A stretch of 9,905 bases of DNA, taken from positions 1-9,905 of the forward strand of contig JAQVQN010000061.1 in the NCBI GenBank assembly GCA_028701555.1, in the 5' to 3' direction. Of this stretch, positions 1-6,244 are shown in pieces. A model generated the notes under the pieces. The model saw only the letters and a list, made by a program, of their open reading frames with translations, was not told the origin of the DNA and did not search any database. The first letter of the stretch is position 1. Every line of letters begins with the position of its first letter. Both the position numbers and the translations under genes were made by a program. The stretch comes from Kiritimatiellia bacterium. Lineage in GTDB: Bacteria > Verrucomicrobiota > Kiritimatiellia > RFP12 > UBA1067.

Positions 1-2153
1 TCGTTGCGGCCGGCGGAGGCGAGATGCCAGCCGGGCAGGCCTTGCCCAAGAGCCAGCGTTTCGAAATCCTCGGCTAGCGGCAGTTCGGGCTCGGGCGGCG
101 CCGGTTGGTAGGCTTCCGGAGGTCGTGGCAGCGCGGCGGTGCGTGCGGTTTGAGTGGTGCGGCCGGCGGCGGAGAGGTCGAGCGTCACGACGCCGATACT
201 GTGCGCAGGGGAATTCGCGGTCAGCGTGAAATCGTGCCGGGACAGGTCCGCGAACAGCGGATCGGCGGCGATCGAGCCCTTTTCGCGCGCTAGTTGCTTA
301 CCGGTGGAGGTGTGCGGAGCCGACAGTTCTTCAACGCTGCTGCCGACGCGCCAGTACAGGTTGCTGTAGGCGGTCACGCTTTCCGGCGGCGCGTGTAGAA
401 ACAGGTCGCTTTCCTGCCACAGCACGATATTGCGCTCAAAGCGCAGCGGTTCGCCGTTGGGTGCGGTGTTAATAGTAAGTTGTGTCTTTTGCCCCAAGGC
501 GAAGATATTGTTACGGACCAGATTGCTCTTAGAGTTGTTGCCGTGGATCAAGCCGCCGTCTTCGGTATCGTAGACGAGGTTGTTTTCGACGAGGATATGT
601 GAACTCCCGGAGTCGAAATAAACGCCCCAGCCTCCGTAACGGGAGCGGCGGATCCCGTGCATCACGTTGAAACGCTCTACTGAGCCGGGCTGTTCGCCCA
701 GCATGTAGATGCCGCCCAGGTCGGAGAGCACTCCCTGGCCGATACGGAAGATGCGGTTCCACTCGATAATGTTGGCGTGTGCAGGGTTGGGGCCGAAAGA
801 CCATTTCCAGCCTGCTGAGATGCCGCTGTAGTAAAGGTCATGGATTGTGTTGCGCTCGACACGGTTCGAGGCGGCGTGGCCGATCCAGACACCGACCCCG
901 GCGGGGTGGATGCGTCCGCCATAGGCGATCAAGTTGTCGCGGACAATGCAGCCGTAGGCGTAATTGCGCGGGTCATGCTCGCCCTCCCAAGCGATGCCGA
1001 CCTTGACGCCGCCCGCGCCCAGGTCGAAAAGCTCGCAGCTCTCGACCGTGCAATCGCGGCAGCCGTTGCCGAAGTCGATGCCATAGGTGCCGGTGTGGCG
1101 CACGATGCAACGTTCGACGCGGATGTGGCGTGCGTTGCGGGCGGTGAGGGCACCGGTGATCGGCGCTTCCGCCTGGGCGTAGGAATAACCGTTGGATGGC
1201 ACGCTCCAGTTGTTGTGCGCCAGTGTCAGTCCGCGGAAGACCAGATGTTCTACGGTCGTGGCTGCGGACACGTCGCCCTTGAGCTCGATCACTGTGTCGT
1301 GAAGTGGCGCGATCACATTGGCTGTGGTGTGGTCCTCGCCGGGCAGCGGAATATAGCTGAGGATGCCGCTCTCGCGGTCGAGATACCATTGGCCTGGCTG
1401 GTCGAATGCTTCAAGCACGTTTTCGACGCGGTACCAGTTGCGCGGGGTGATGTCGTTTAGCGAGGCGTGCCAGGTGCGTCCGGCGAGGGTCACTGTGCGG
1501 GACGAGGGATCCACCGCCAGAATCGGGAAACGTGAAAGGTTCCAGTTGTGTATAACGCAGACCTCTTTTTCCGACAGGCGTTGCCATTCGGGCAGGATGT
1601 CGCCGGTGCGGTACACGAAGCGGTCGGGGCAGACATTCGGTTCGATCGGCGAAGCGGCAGCCACGAAGTTGTAGCCTTGGCGCGGCCAGGTTGGGCGGAA
1701 GCGTCTCTGTCCGTTCACGTACAACTGCGAAAAAATCCGGTTGCCGTGCGCGGCCTCGGGCAGGCGGGCCTGCCAGCGTCCCTGCTGTGTGAGAGTCCAG
1801 CCGGAGACCGGCGTTCCCGCGCTTAAGATAGGCTCCTCGTCTGTGGCGGCCTCGTAAACGACTGGTGCGGAGTGTGTGCCGGAGTCTTCAGGCGTGAAGG
1901 TTAGTGTACTTTCGAGATGGTAAATTCCGCCGCGCACGCGCACAACTATAGGCCGGTCTCGCCTAGGGTCGCGGAGGTGCAGGTCGCGCACGGCGATACG
2001 TGCGCGGTCGAGCGTCGCGAAAGGTGCGCCTGCCGTCCCGTCCGCTTTGTCGTCGCCGTCAGTGGAGACGGTGAAGTCTGCCGTCTGAGCCGTGATTTTA
2101 ATGATTACGAGAAGGGCTAAAGTTACCGAACCCACCAGCATTTTTCGATTCAT
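1..2153 (-). CDS. Secreted right-handed parallel beta-helix protein, GH141-like (partial, C-terminus beyond left edge)
   Basis: The frame is open from the ATG at 2153 to the left edge (717 codons, no stop); the C-terminus is missing. Residues 1 to about 24 look like a signal peptide (MNRK, a hydrophobic stretch LVGSVTLALLVII, then AQTA), so export is likely. An N-terminal segment with DGTAGAPFATLDRAR and a GGIYHLESTLTFTPEDSGT block is followed by QLYVNG (143-148). Beta-helix repeats occupy roughly 330-560, with GISAGWKW (444-451), GVLSDLGGIY (474-483), GGWGVYFD (507-514), NNLVYD (524-529) and NNIF (548-551). After that come DPLF and a proline-rich linker, then DFETL, which may open a second domain. 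This architecture matches right-handed beta-helix proteins common in PVC bacteria and Bacteroidetes and resembles glycoside hydrolase family 141 (characterised members: xylanase and fucosidase). A polysaccharide-active role is inferred; catalytic residues and substrate cannot be read. In-frame ATGs at 2171 and 2189 are alternative starts; none has a clear Shine-Dalgarno sequence. Confidence 0.85.
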   Translation of the reverse strand, partial: MNRKMLVGSVTLALLVIIKITAQTADFTVSTDGDDKADGTAGAPFATLDRARIAVRDLHLRDPRRDRPIVVRVRGGIYHLESTLTFTPEDSGTHSAPVVYEAATDEEPILSAGTPVSGWTLTQQGRWQARLPEAAHGNRIFSQLYVNGQRRFRPTWPRQGYNFVAAASPIEPNVCPDRFVYRTGDILPEWQRLSEKEVCVIHNWNLSRFPILAVDPSSRTVTLAGRTWHASLNDITPRNWYRVENVLEAFDQPGQWYLDRESGILSYIPLPGEDHTTANVIAPLHDTVIELKGDVSAATTVEHLVFRGLTLAHNNWSVPSNGYSYAQAEAPITGALTARNARHIRVERCIVRHTGTYGIDFGNGCRDCTVESCELFDLGAGGVKVGIAWEGEHDPRNYAYGCIVRDNLIAYGGRIHPAGVGVWIGHAASNRVERNTIHDLYYSGISAGWKWSFGPNPAHANIIEWNRIFRIGQGVLSDLGGIYMLGEQPGSVERFNVMHGIRRSRYGGWGVYFDSGSSHILVENNLVYDTEDGGLIHGNNSKSNLVRNNIFALGQKTQLTINTAPNGEPLRFERNIVLWQESDLFLHAPPESVTAYSNLYWRVGSSVEELSAPHTSTGKQLAREKGSIAADPLFADLSRHDFTLTANSPAHSIGVVTLDLSAAGRTTQTARTAALPRPPEAYQPAPPEPELPLAEDFETLALGQGLPGWHLASAGRN

Positions 2154-2240
2154 GTTTACAGGGTAATTCATTTGACAGTCGGTGTCCATAAGATCATAAA
2201 CGCGGCAAAATGACGATGAACAGCAAATCGCGGGAAAAAA

Positions 2241-2264
2241 TTAAAAAAAAGTTGTTTTTTTTAA
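2241..2264. repeat. Perfect A/T inverted repeat in the divergent promoter region
   Basis: TTAAAAAAAA (2241-2250) and TTTTTTTTAA (2255-2264) are perfect reverse complements around a GTTG loop. An overlapping alternative hairpin pairs GTTGTT (2251-2256) with AACAAC (2263-2268) across a run of six T. The stem is nearly all A-T, so it is weak as an RNA terminator. Phased A and T tracts are more consistent with bent or easily melted DNA, or with an UP-like element serving the divergent promoters. The repeat is seen directly; the role is inference. Confidence 0.5.
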
Positions 2265-2351
2265 CAACGCTTTGATCTTTTACGATGTAAGATGCTTATT
2301 ATCAATACATTATGCGGGCGATTCATTGCGCGATAAAAAAGGGCTTTGGGG

Positions 2352-2380
2352 TTGACTTTTGGTGGGGGAAGGTGTTGAAT
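2352..2380 (+). promoter_or_regulatory. Candidate sigma70-type promoter of mraZ
   Basis: TTGACT (2352-2357, 5 of 6 to TTGACA) is followed after exactly 17 bases by TTGAAT (2375-2380, 4 of 6 to TATAAT). A transcript would start around 2386-2388, leaving a leader of about 15 bases with AAAGG just before the ATG at 2402. If it is used, the ATG at 2312 cannot be the start of mraZ from this promoter. The spacer is G-rich (GGTGGGGGAAGGTG, 2361-2374), with GGTG repeated at a 10-base period, which recalls the G-rich direct repeats bound by MraZ proteins upstream of their own gene. This is a weak consensus-based call. Confidence 0.4.
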
Positions 2381-2401
2381 AATGTCACAAAAGGTCAAGA
2401 T

Positions 2402-2881
2402 ATGGCGTTTGATAACAAACAGGTTGTTGCGGCTGCTGCTGGACCGGGTTTACTGGTTGGGCGGTTTGACCACAATTTGGATTTGAAACGTCGTCTGATC
2501 GTGCCGGCGGGGTGGCGTGAGCTGATGGGGTCGCCGGATTACGTTTACGTATTTCCGGATCCTAACGAACGTTGTCTCAACATCATTCCGCCTGCGGAGA
2601 TGGAAGGTCGCTTGGAAAAACTGCGGCAGAGGGCGCTTTTCGATAAGAAGGCCGGAGTGGCGCAGCGGATTATAGGCGAGAATGCGGAGCAGGCATTTTT
2701 GGATGTTCAGGGGCGCATACGCATACGCGACCGTTTGTTGGCTTTCGCGGGGTTGGAGAAGACGGTTGTGCTGATCGGAGCGATGAACCGCATTCAGCTT
2801 TGGTCGCCGGCATTGCAGCCTGAGCAGGAGACGGTTGATCAGGTGTCGTTGGCGACGGCTTGCGGCGACATAGAGTTTTAG
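2402..2881 (+). CDS. mraZ: MraZ, transcriptional regulator of the dcw cluster
   Basis: MraZ is an AbrB-like (SpoVT/MraZ fold) DNA-binding protein that forms ring oligomers on the nucleoid and regulates its own dcw operon. Both family half-motifs are present in the 159-residue product: HNLDLKRRLIVPAGWR at 24-39 (usual form LDxKGRxxxPxxxR) and DVQGRIRIRDRLL at 101-113, followed by AGLEKTVVLIGAMNRIQLWS. The second motif keeps GR. The first has Arg where Gly is usual (KRR for KGR). About 18 residues precede the usual N-terminus, which mostly begins close to the first motif. The ATG at 2402 was chosen over 2312 because it gives a near-normal length, has AAAGG 7 bases upstream and lies just after a plausible promoter. 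It is the first gene of the cluster, 48 bases before rsmH. Confidence 0.93.
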   Translation: MAFDNKQVVAAAAGPGLLVGRFDHNLDLKRRLIVPAGWRELMGSPDYVYVFPDPNERCLNIIPPAEMEGRLEKLRQRALFDKKAGVAQRIIGENAEQAFLDVQGRIRIRDRLLAFAGLEKTVVLIGAMNRIQLWSPALQPEQETVDQVSLATACGDIEF

Positions 2882-2920
2882 TTAGTGACTGTGGCGGTGC
2901 TGGTCGGCCCAGCCGGTTTG

Positions 2921-2927
2921 GGAGAGG
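2921..2927 (+). promoter_or_regulatory. Ribosome binding site deciding the rsmH start
   Basis: GGAGAGG lies just before the ATG at 2930 (5 bases after GGAG). It supports 2930 rather than the in-frame GTG at 2885, which has no such motif and would add 15 residues not expected at the RsmH N-terminus. Confidence 0.7.
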
Positions 2928-2929
2928 TT

Positions 2930-3865
2930 ATGCACCTGTCGGTTTTACTGCAAGAAACCGTTGAAGCCTTGGCGGTGGTTCCGGGAGGGAGTTACATCGA
3001 TGGCACTCTCGGCAACGGTGGGCACGCCTGCGAGATATTACGGCGGGCGGGTGCGGACGGAAGGCTGATGGGGATTGACCGTGATCGTGATGCCCTGGAG
3101 CGCGCGGCCGGGCGTTTGGCCGAGATTCCGGGGCACAAGGTTCTGGCGCACGGACGGCACGGCGCGATAGGTAGTTTGGCGAGAGCTAACGGGTTTGCGG
3201 AGGTTGACGGCATCGTGCTTGATCTTGGCGTGTCTTCGGAGCAATTGGACTCGCCGGGGCGCGGGTTCAGCTTTATGGCGGATGGGCCGCTGGACATGCG
3301 CATGGATCAGACGGCGGGCGAGTCGGCGGCAGAGCTGGTGGCCCGTTTGGACAAGGAGGAGTTGGCAGAGCTGTTTAAGCGTCTGGGCGAGGAGCCGCAG
3401 GCGCGGCGGATCGCGGCGGAGATCGTACGCGAGCGTGAGCGAGGGGCGATCATGACAACGGCGCAACTGGCGGAAACGGTCAGCCGGGGAATCGGCGGGC
3501 GCAAGGGGCCGCGGCATCCGGCCACGCGGGTTTTTCAGGCGCTGCGCATGGCGGTCAACCGTGAGATTGAAGAACTCGAACAGGCTTTGGAGGGCGGGTT
3601 GAAGCTATTGAGACCGGGCGGACGGATGGCGGTTATAACCTTCGAGAGTCTGAGCGACCGTTTGGTGAAACATTTTTTTGCCGCGCATGTTGGCCGATGG
3701 GTTTCGCAGGAGCAGGGTGGCGAGCGTTGGGAAGGTGAGTTGCCAGCGGCAGGAAAGGTCACGCGCAAAGCAGTGCGGGCTGGCGCGGAGGAGATCCGGA
3801 TGAATCCGCGCGCGCGCTCGGCCAAGCTGCGGGCGGTGGAGAGCAGAGGAAGCTTGGAAGCGTAA
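2930..3865 (+). CDS. rsmH: 16S rRNA (cytosine(1402)-N(4))-methyltransferase RsmH (MraW)
   Basis: RsmH transfers a methyl group from S-adenosylmethionine to N4 of cytosine 1402 in the 16S rRNA decoding site, in the cytoplasm. The 311-residue product matches the family length (about 310). The N-terminus MHLSVLLQETVEAL is the family start. Then come the SAM-binding loop DGTLGNGGH (24-32), GIDRD (48-52), LDLGVSSEQLD (98-108), GFSFMADGPLDMRMD (112-126), HPATRVFQALRMAVNRE (196-212) and NPRARSAKLRAVE (292-304). The segment usually read as FHSLEDR is FESLSDR here (238-244), so the conserved His is Glu. It follows mraZ as in most bacteria. A GTG at 2885 in the same frame is an unlikely alternative start. 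After the gene comes an unusual hairpin-bearing spacer. Confidence 0.96.
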   Translation: MHLSVLLQETVEALAVVPGGSYIDGTLGNGGHACEILRRAGADGRLMGIDRDRDALERAAGRLAEIPGHKVLAHGRHGAIGSLARANGFAEVDGIVLDLGVSSEQLDSPGRGFSFMADGPLDMRMDQTAGESAAELVARLDKEELAELFKRLGEEPQARRIAAEIVRERERGAIMTTAQLAETVSRGIGGRKGPRHPATRVFQALRMAVNREIEELEQALEGGLKLLRPGGRMAVITFESLSDRLVKHFFAAHVGRWVSQEQGGERWEGELPAAGKVTRKAVRAGAEEIRMNPRARSAKLRAVESRGSLEA

Positions 3866-3890
3866 TTTGCGGTACTGAGGTTGCTGGCAG

Positions 3891-3934
3891 GGACGGTTCC
3901 CCGAACCGTCCGCGGCGGTTTCGGGGAAACCGCC
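3891..3934. repeat. Tandem pair of perfect hairpins between rsmH and the ftsL-like gene
   Basis: Two adjacent perfect stem-loops occupy 44 bases. The first has arms GGACGGTTC (3891-3899) and GAACCGTCC (3903-3911) around CCC. The second has arms GGCGGTTTC (3914-3922) and GAAACCGCC (3926-3934) around GGG. The two units are variants of one sequence, with the loop reversed from C to G. No T run follows (CTACCGGG), so a simple intrinsic terminator is unlikely, and genes continue in the same direction. It looks like a REP-like mobile palindromic intergenic element or an mRNA processing or stability structure. The rest of the 134-base spacer shows no gene. Confidence 0.75.
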
Positions 3935-3985
3935 CTACCGGGTGCAGGCCGGCTAAGTTTTGGGCAAGGTAATGAATTTGTTGTT

Positions 3986-3992
3986 AGGAGGG
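3986..3992 (+). promoter_or_regulatory. Strong Shine-Dalgarno of the ftsL-like gene
   Basis: AGGAGGG lies 7-8 bases before the ATG at 4000. It is the best match to the anti-Shine-Dalgarno sequence in the window, and it confirms that the small ORF is translated and starts here. Confidence 0.75.
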
Positions 3993-3999
3993 TATTGAA

Positions 4000-4392
4000 A
4001 TGCGTAAAAACCGAAAGCGGCATGTGAATGCCAAAGTGCTCTCGCCTGCTGTGGTTGGCATGAGTGTGTTGATTGTGAGTCTGACATTGACTTACTGTTG
4101 CTTGGACTCGAAGTGCAACCAATTGGGCCAAGAGATTCGCAAGAATGAGCAGCGTTTTGAGTCGTTGGAAGATGAGCGGGTGCGTGAAGAGGCTCGCTGG
4201 AATGATAACCGGACACCGGAAAAGCTGAACCAGGCGATGTTGCGTCACGGTCTGCAGATGGACTATCCGGCTCCCGATCAGATGGTTCGCATAGGCGTTT
4301 CTGGCGAACCCCTGCCTGGGCAGATCGCGGTCGCAAAATACCGCAAGGAACGGCTTTCTGCCGAGCGTGTGGCTCACAAAGTTCAACAGTAA
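4000..4392 (+). CDS. ftsL: FtsL-like bitopic cell division protein
   Basis: This 130-residue product has the layout of FtsL: a short basic cytoplasmic N-terminus (MRKNRKRHVNAK), one transmembrane segment at about 14-34 (LSPAVVGMSVLIVSLTLTYCC), then a charged, probably coiled-coil stretch at about 37-75 (LGQEIRKNEQRFESLEDERVREE). The extracytoplasmic tail then extends to residue 130, somewhat longer than in short FtsL proteins. FtsL proteins join FtsB and FtsQ and activate the FtsW-FtsI septal peptidoglycan synthase. Sequence similarity in the family is low, so the call rests on topology and position between rsmH and ftsI. A pair of cysteines (CC) sits at the outer end of the membrane segment. 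The gap to ftsI is 27 bases, which suggests co-expression. Confidence 0.75.
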   Translation: MRKNRKRHVNAKVLSPAVVGMSVLIVSLTLTYCCLDSKCNQLGQEIRKNEQRFESLEDERVREEARWNDNRTPEKLNQAMLRHGLQMDYPAPDQMVRIGVSGEPLPGQIAVAKYRKERLSAERVAHKVQQ

Positions 4393-4419
4393 CAGCCTAA
4401 AAGGAGATCAAGGGGTGTC

Positions 4420-6138
4420 ATGCATGAGCGGGGAATACTCATACGCGCATGGCTCGTTTCGGCTTTGTTCTTGTTGTGTTTTGCCCGGTTAGGCTTCAAG
4501 TTGGCGTATTTGCAGCTTTCCAACCACTCCAAGGTTACGGGACGCGAATACAAGCGTACTCTATTGGGGTTGAGAGGAAGGATTTTCGACCGTAACGGCG
4601 AACAGCATCCGATGGCACTCAGCCTGCCTGCGCGGCAGTTCTTTCTCGACCCTAAGTCTGTAAAGAAAGAGCATGACTTCAAGGCCATCGCAAAAATTGT
4701 CGCGGACAGTCTCGGGCTGCCGGAAAACGAGGTGATTGAACAGTTCCGGCGCAAGGATTCACGCTACATTCCGATCGCGCGTTCCACAGATGATCGCGTT
4801 TTTGAAATGCTTTCGGACAAAAGCCGCATCAGCGGGATAGGCATGGAGAACATCACGATTCGTCGTTATCCGCAGGGGCGTCGCATGGCGCACGTTTTGG
4901 GATTCGTGAACAACATGGGCGTTGGCGGTGCCGGCATAGAGCAGCAGTTCAACCGTTATCTCACGGGTACGCAGGGCATGATCGAAGGAGAGAAAGACGC
5001 CTGGCGCAGTGAGATCTTCAGCCGTCGCAGCATCCATGTGCCAGCTATTGCAGGGGCGGATATCTATCTGACGATCGATCATAATATCCAATATGCGGTA
5101 GAGCAGGCATTGAAAGAGGTGGTGGAGCAGTTTGATGCCACCGGCGGGTGGGTGATAGTGCAGGACATAAAAAACGGTGCGATTCTGGCTATGGCTTCCA
5201 GTCCGGACTTTGAGCCGGAGAATTACACGGAGGAGAGTCTCGATGTGTGGCGCAACAACGCGCTGGCGATAGTTTACGAACCGGGGTCGATCATGAAGGC
5301 AGTGACGGTGGCGGCGGCGCTTAATGAACGGCTGGTGACACCAGAGACGCTCATGGACGCAGGCGAGGGCGTGTGGTTTTATGCTGGCAAGCCATTGCGG
5401 GATCATGTCACCGGGCGCATCACAATCAGCACCGCGCTAAAGAAGTCCAGTAACATCGTATGCGCTAAACTAGGGCTGATGCTGGGCAACAAGCGTCTGG
5501 AGGGTTATCTGCGGGCCTTTAATTTCGGGGCGAAGCTTGGCATAGAGCTGCCGGGCGAAGAGCGCGGTATCTTGGCGCACTCGAAGGACTGGGACAGGCT
5601 GAAGCCGACGCGCATACCGATCGGGCAGGGTGTGGCGGTGACTGGTCTGCAGATGATCAACGCCTACTCAACGCTGGCGAACGGCGGTGTCATGATGCAG
5701 CCATACGTGGTCGATAAGATCGTGTCTTCGAGCGGCGAGGTGGTTTTCAAGGCAGAGGCCAAAGTTTTGGGGCGTCCTGTGCGTGCGGAAGTGGCGGAAG
5801 CCGTGCGCGAAATGCTTATCGGGGTGACAGAAGGTGGCGGTACAGGCAGACGCGCGGCCGTGCCGGGCTATTCCATAGCAGGCAAAACCGGCACGGCGCA
5901 GAAAGCTGTTCCGGGCGGGTATTCCAGCACGGACTATTACGCCTCGTTCGTAGGTTTTGTGCCTGGCAGCAAACCGGTCTTCAGCGTGTTGGTTTCAGTT
6001 GAGCGCCCGCGCCCGCAGCACATGGGCGGTTATGTCGCGGCGCCGGTGTTCTCGAAGGTTGCCGCAGCCACGGCCCGTTATCTTGAGGTGCCGCCGGATC
6101 TGCTCAACGAGGATGATACCGACCTCGCGGGGCAATGA
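4420..6138 (+). CDS. ftsI: Peptidoglycan D,D-transpeptidase FtsI (class B penicillin-binding protein 3)
   Basis: FtsI cross-links septal peptidoglycan in the periplasm, with FtsW as its glycosyltransferase partner. The 572-residue product is close in length to E. coli FtsI (588). One membrane anchor lies at about 8-30 (IRAWLVSALFLLCFARLGF), followed by the dimerisation/pedestal domain beginning near LRGRIFDRNG (51-60). The transpeptidase domain covers about 210-550 and carries all three active-site motifs: S290-I-M-K293 (nucleophile Ser290), S343-S344-N345, and K489-T490-G491 in IAGKTGTAQK. There is no PASTA domain; the protein ends soon after the catalytic domain. The ATG at 4420 follows AAGGAG (4401-4406) at a longish spacing and AGGGG (4411-4415) at a short one. 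Its place between the ftsL-like gene and murE supports FtsI over the elongation PBP2. No active-site residue is missing. Confidence 0.95.
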   Translation: MHERGILIRAWLVSALFLLCFARLGFKLAYLQLSNHSKVTGREYKRTLLGLRGRIFDRNGEQHPMALSLPARQFFLDPKSVKKEHDFKAIAKIVADSLGLPENEVIEQFRRKDSRYIPIARSTDDRVFEMLSDKSRISGIGMENITIRRYPQGRRMAHVLGFVNNMGVGGAGIEQQFNRYLTGTQGMIEGEKDAWRSEIFSRRSIHVPAIAGADIYLTIDHNIQYAVEQALKEVVEQFDATGGWVIVQDIKNGAILAMASSPDFEPENYTEESLDVWRNNALAIVYEPGSIMKAVTVAAALNERLVTPETLMDAGEGVWFYAGKPLRDHVTGRITISTALKKSSNIVCAKLGLMLGNKRLEGYLRAFNFGAKLGIELPGEERGILAHSKDWDRLKPTRIPIGQGVAVTGLQMINAYSTLANGGVMMQPYVVDKIVSSSGEVVFKAEAKVLGRPVRAEVAEAVREMLIGVTEGGGTGRRAAVPGYSIAGKTGTAQKAVPGGYSSTDYYASFVGFVPGSKPVFSVLVSVERPRPQHMGGYVAAPVFSKVAAATARYLEVPPDLLNEDDTDLAGQ

Positions 6139-6244
6139 GCAGGGGTTAACGCGGCCGAGTGTTTCTTAAACAGTGGGTGTGCGGGCATTTGAGTGCGTGA
6201 GGTGCTTGGGTTGCTCTTCGTAAGTTTTGCGGCAGGAGTAAAAA
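6139..6244 (+). other. Spacer between ftsI and murE
   Basis: This 106-base gap is the second longest inside the cluster. It holds a short inverted repeat, TGTTT (6160-6164) CTT AAACA (6168-6172), too weak to call a terminator, and no convincing promoter. It ends with AGGAG (6234-6238), 6 bases before the murE ATG, a well placed ribosome binding site. Confidence 0.4.

Larger units (their letters stand above)
2154..2401. promoter_or_regulatory. Divergent intergenic region between the beta-helix gene and mraZ
   Basis: This 248-base region must carry the promoters for both flanking transcription units. Its middle (about 2235-2310) is much richer in A+T than the flanking genes. Rightward candidates are TTGACA at 2172-2177 with CATAAA at 2195-2200 (17-base spacing), TTGATC at 2272-2277 with TATTAT at 2297-2302 (19-base spacing), and the mraZ-proximal pair listed separately. 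A leftward candidate -10 is TATGAT, read on the - strand at 2198-2193, with no convincing -35. An in-frame ATG at 2312 would extend mraZ by 30 codons across this region, but those residues (WWGKVLNNVTKG and others) do not resemble MraZ, so I treat it as non-coding. Confidence 0.6.

Noticed and set aside
840..1460. Open frame of 206 codons on the + strand inside the beta-helix gene
   Set aside because: It is a shadow of the real - strand frame, which is open over the whole region and gives recognisable motifs. The + strand product is low-complexity Ala/Val/Asp/Gly sequence with no family features.
2312..2401. Thirty-codon N-terminal extension of mraZ from the ATG at 2312
   Set aside because: The extra residues do not resemble MraZ, no ribosome binding site precedes the ATG, and a plausible promoter lies inside the stretch.
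2885..2929. GTG at 2885 as the start of rsmH
   Set aside because: It would add 15 residues before the canonical N-terminus MHLSVLL and has no ribosome binding site; the ATG at 2930 has one.
3891..3934. Intrinsic transcription terminator after rsmH
   Set aside because: The stems are perfect, but no T run follows, and co-directional cluster genes continue immediately downstream.
3535..4386. Open frame of 283 codons on the - strand spanning the end of rsmH, the hairpin spacer and the ftsL-like gene
   Set aside because: It lies opposite two genes with ribosome binding sites and family features, and its product has no recognisable motif.
6160..6172. Short inverted repeat between ftsI and murE as a terminator or operator
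   Set aside because: There are only five A/T-rich base pairs and no T tract; this is likely to occur by chance.
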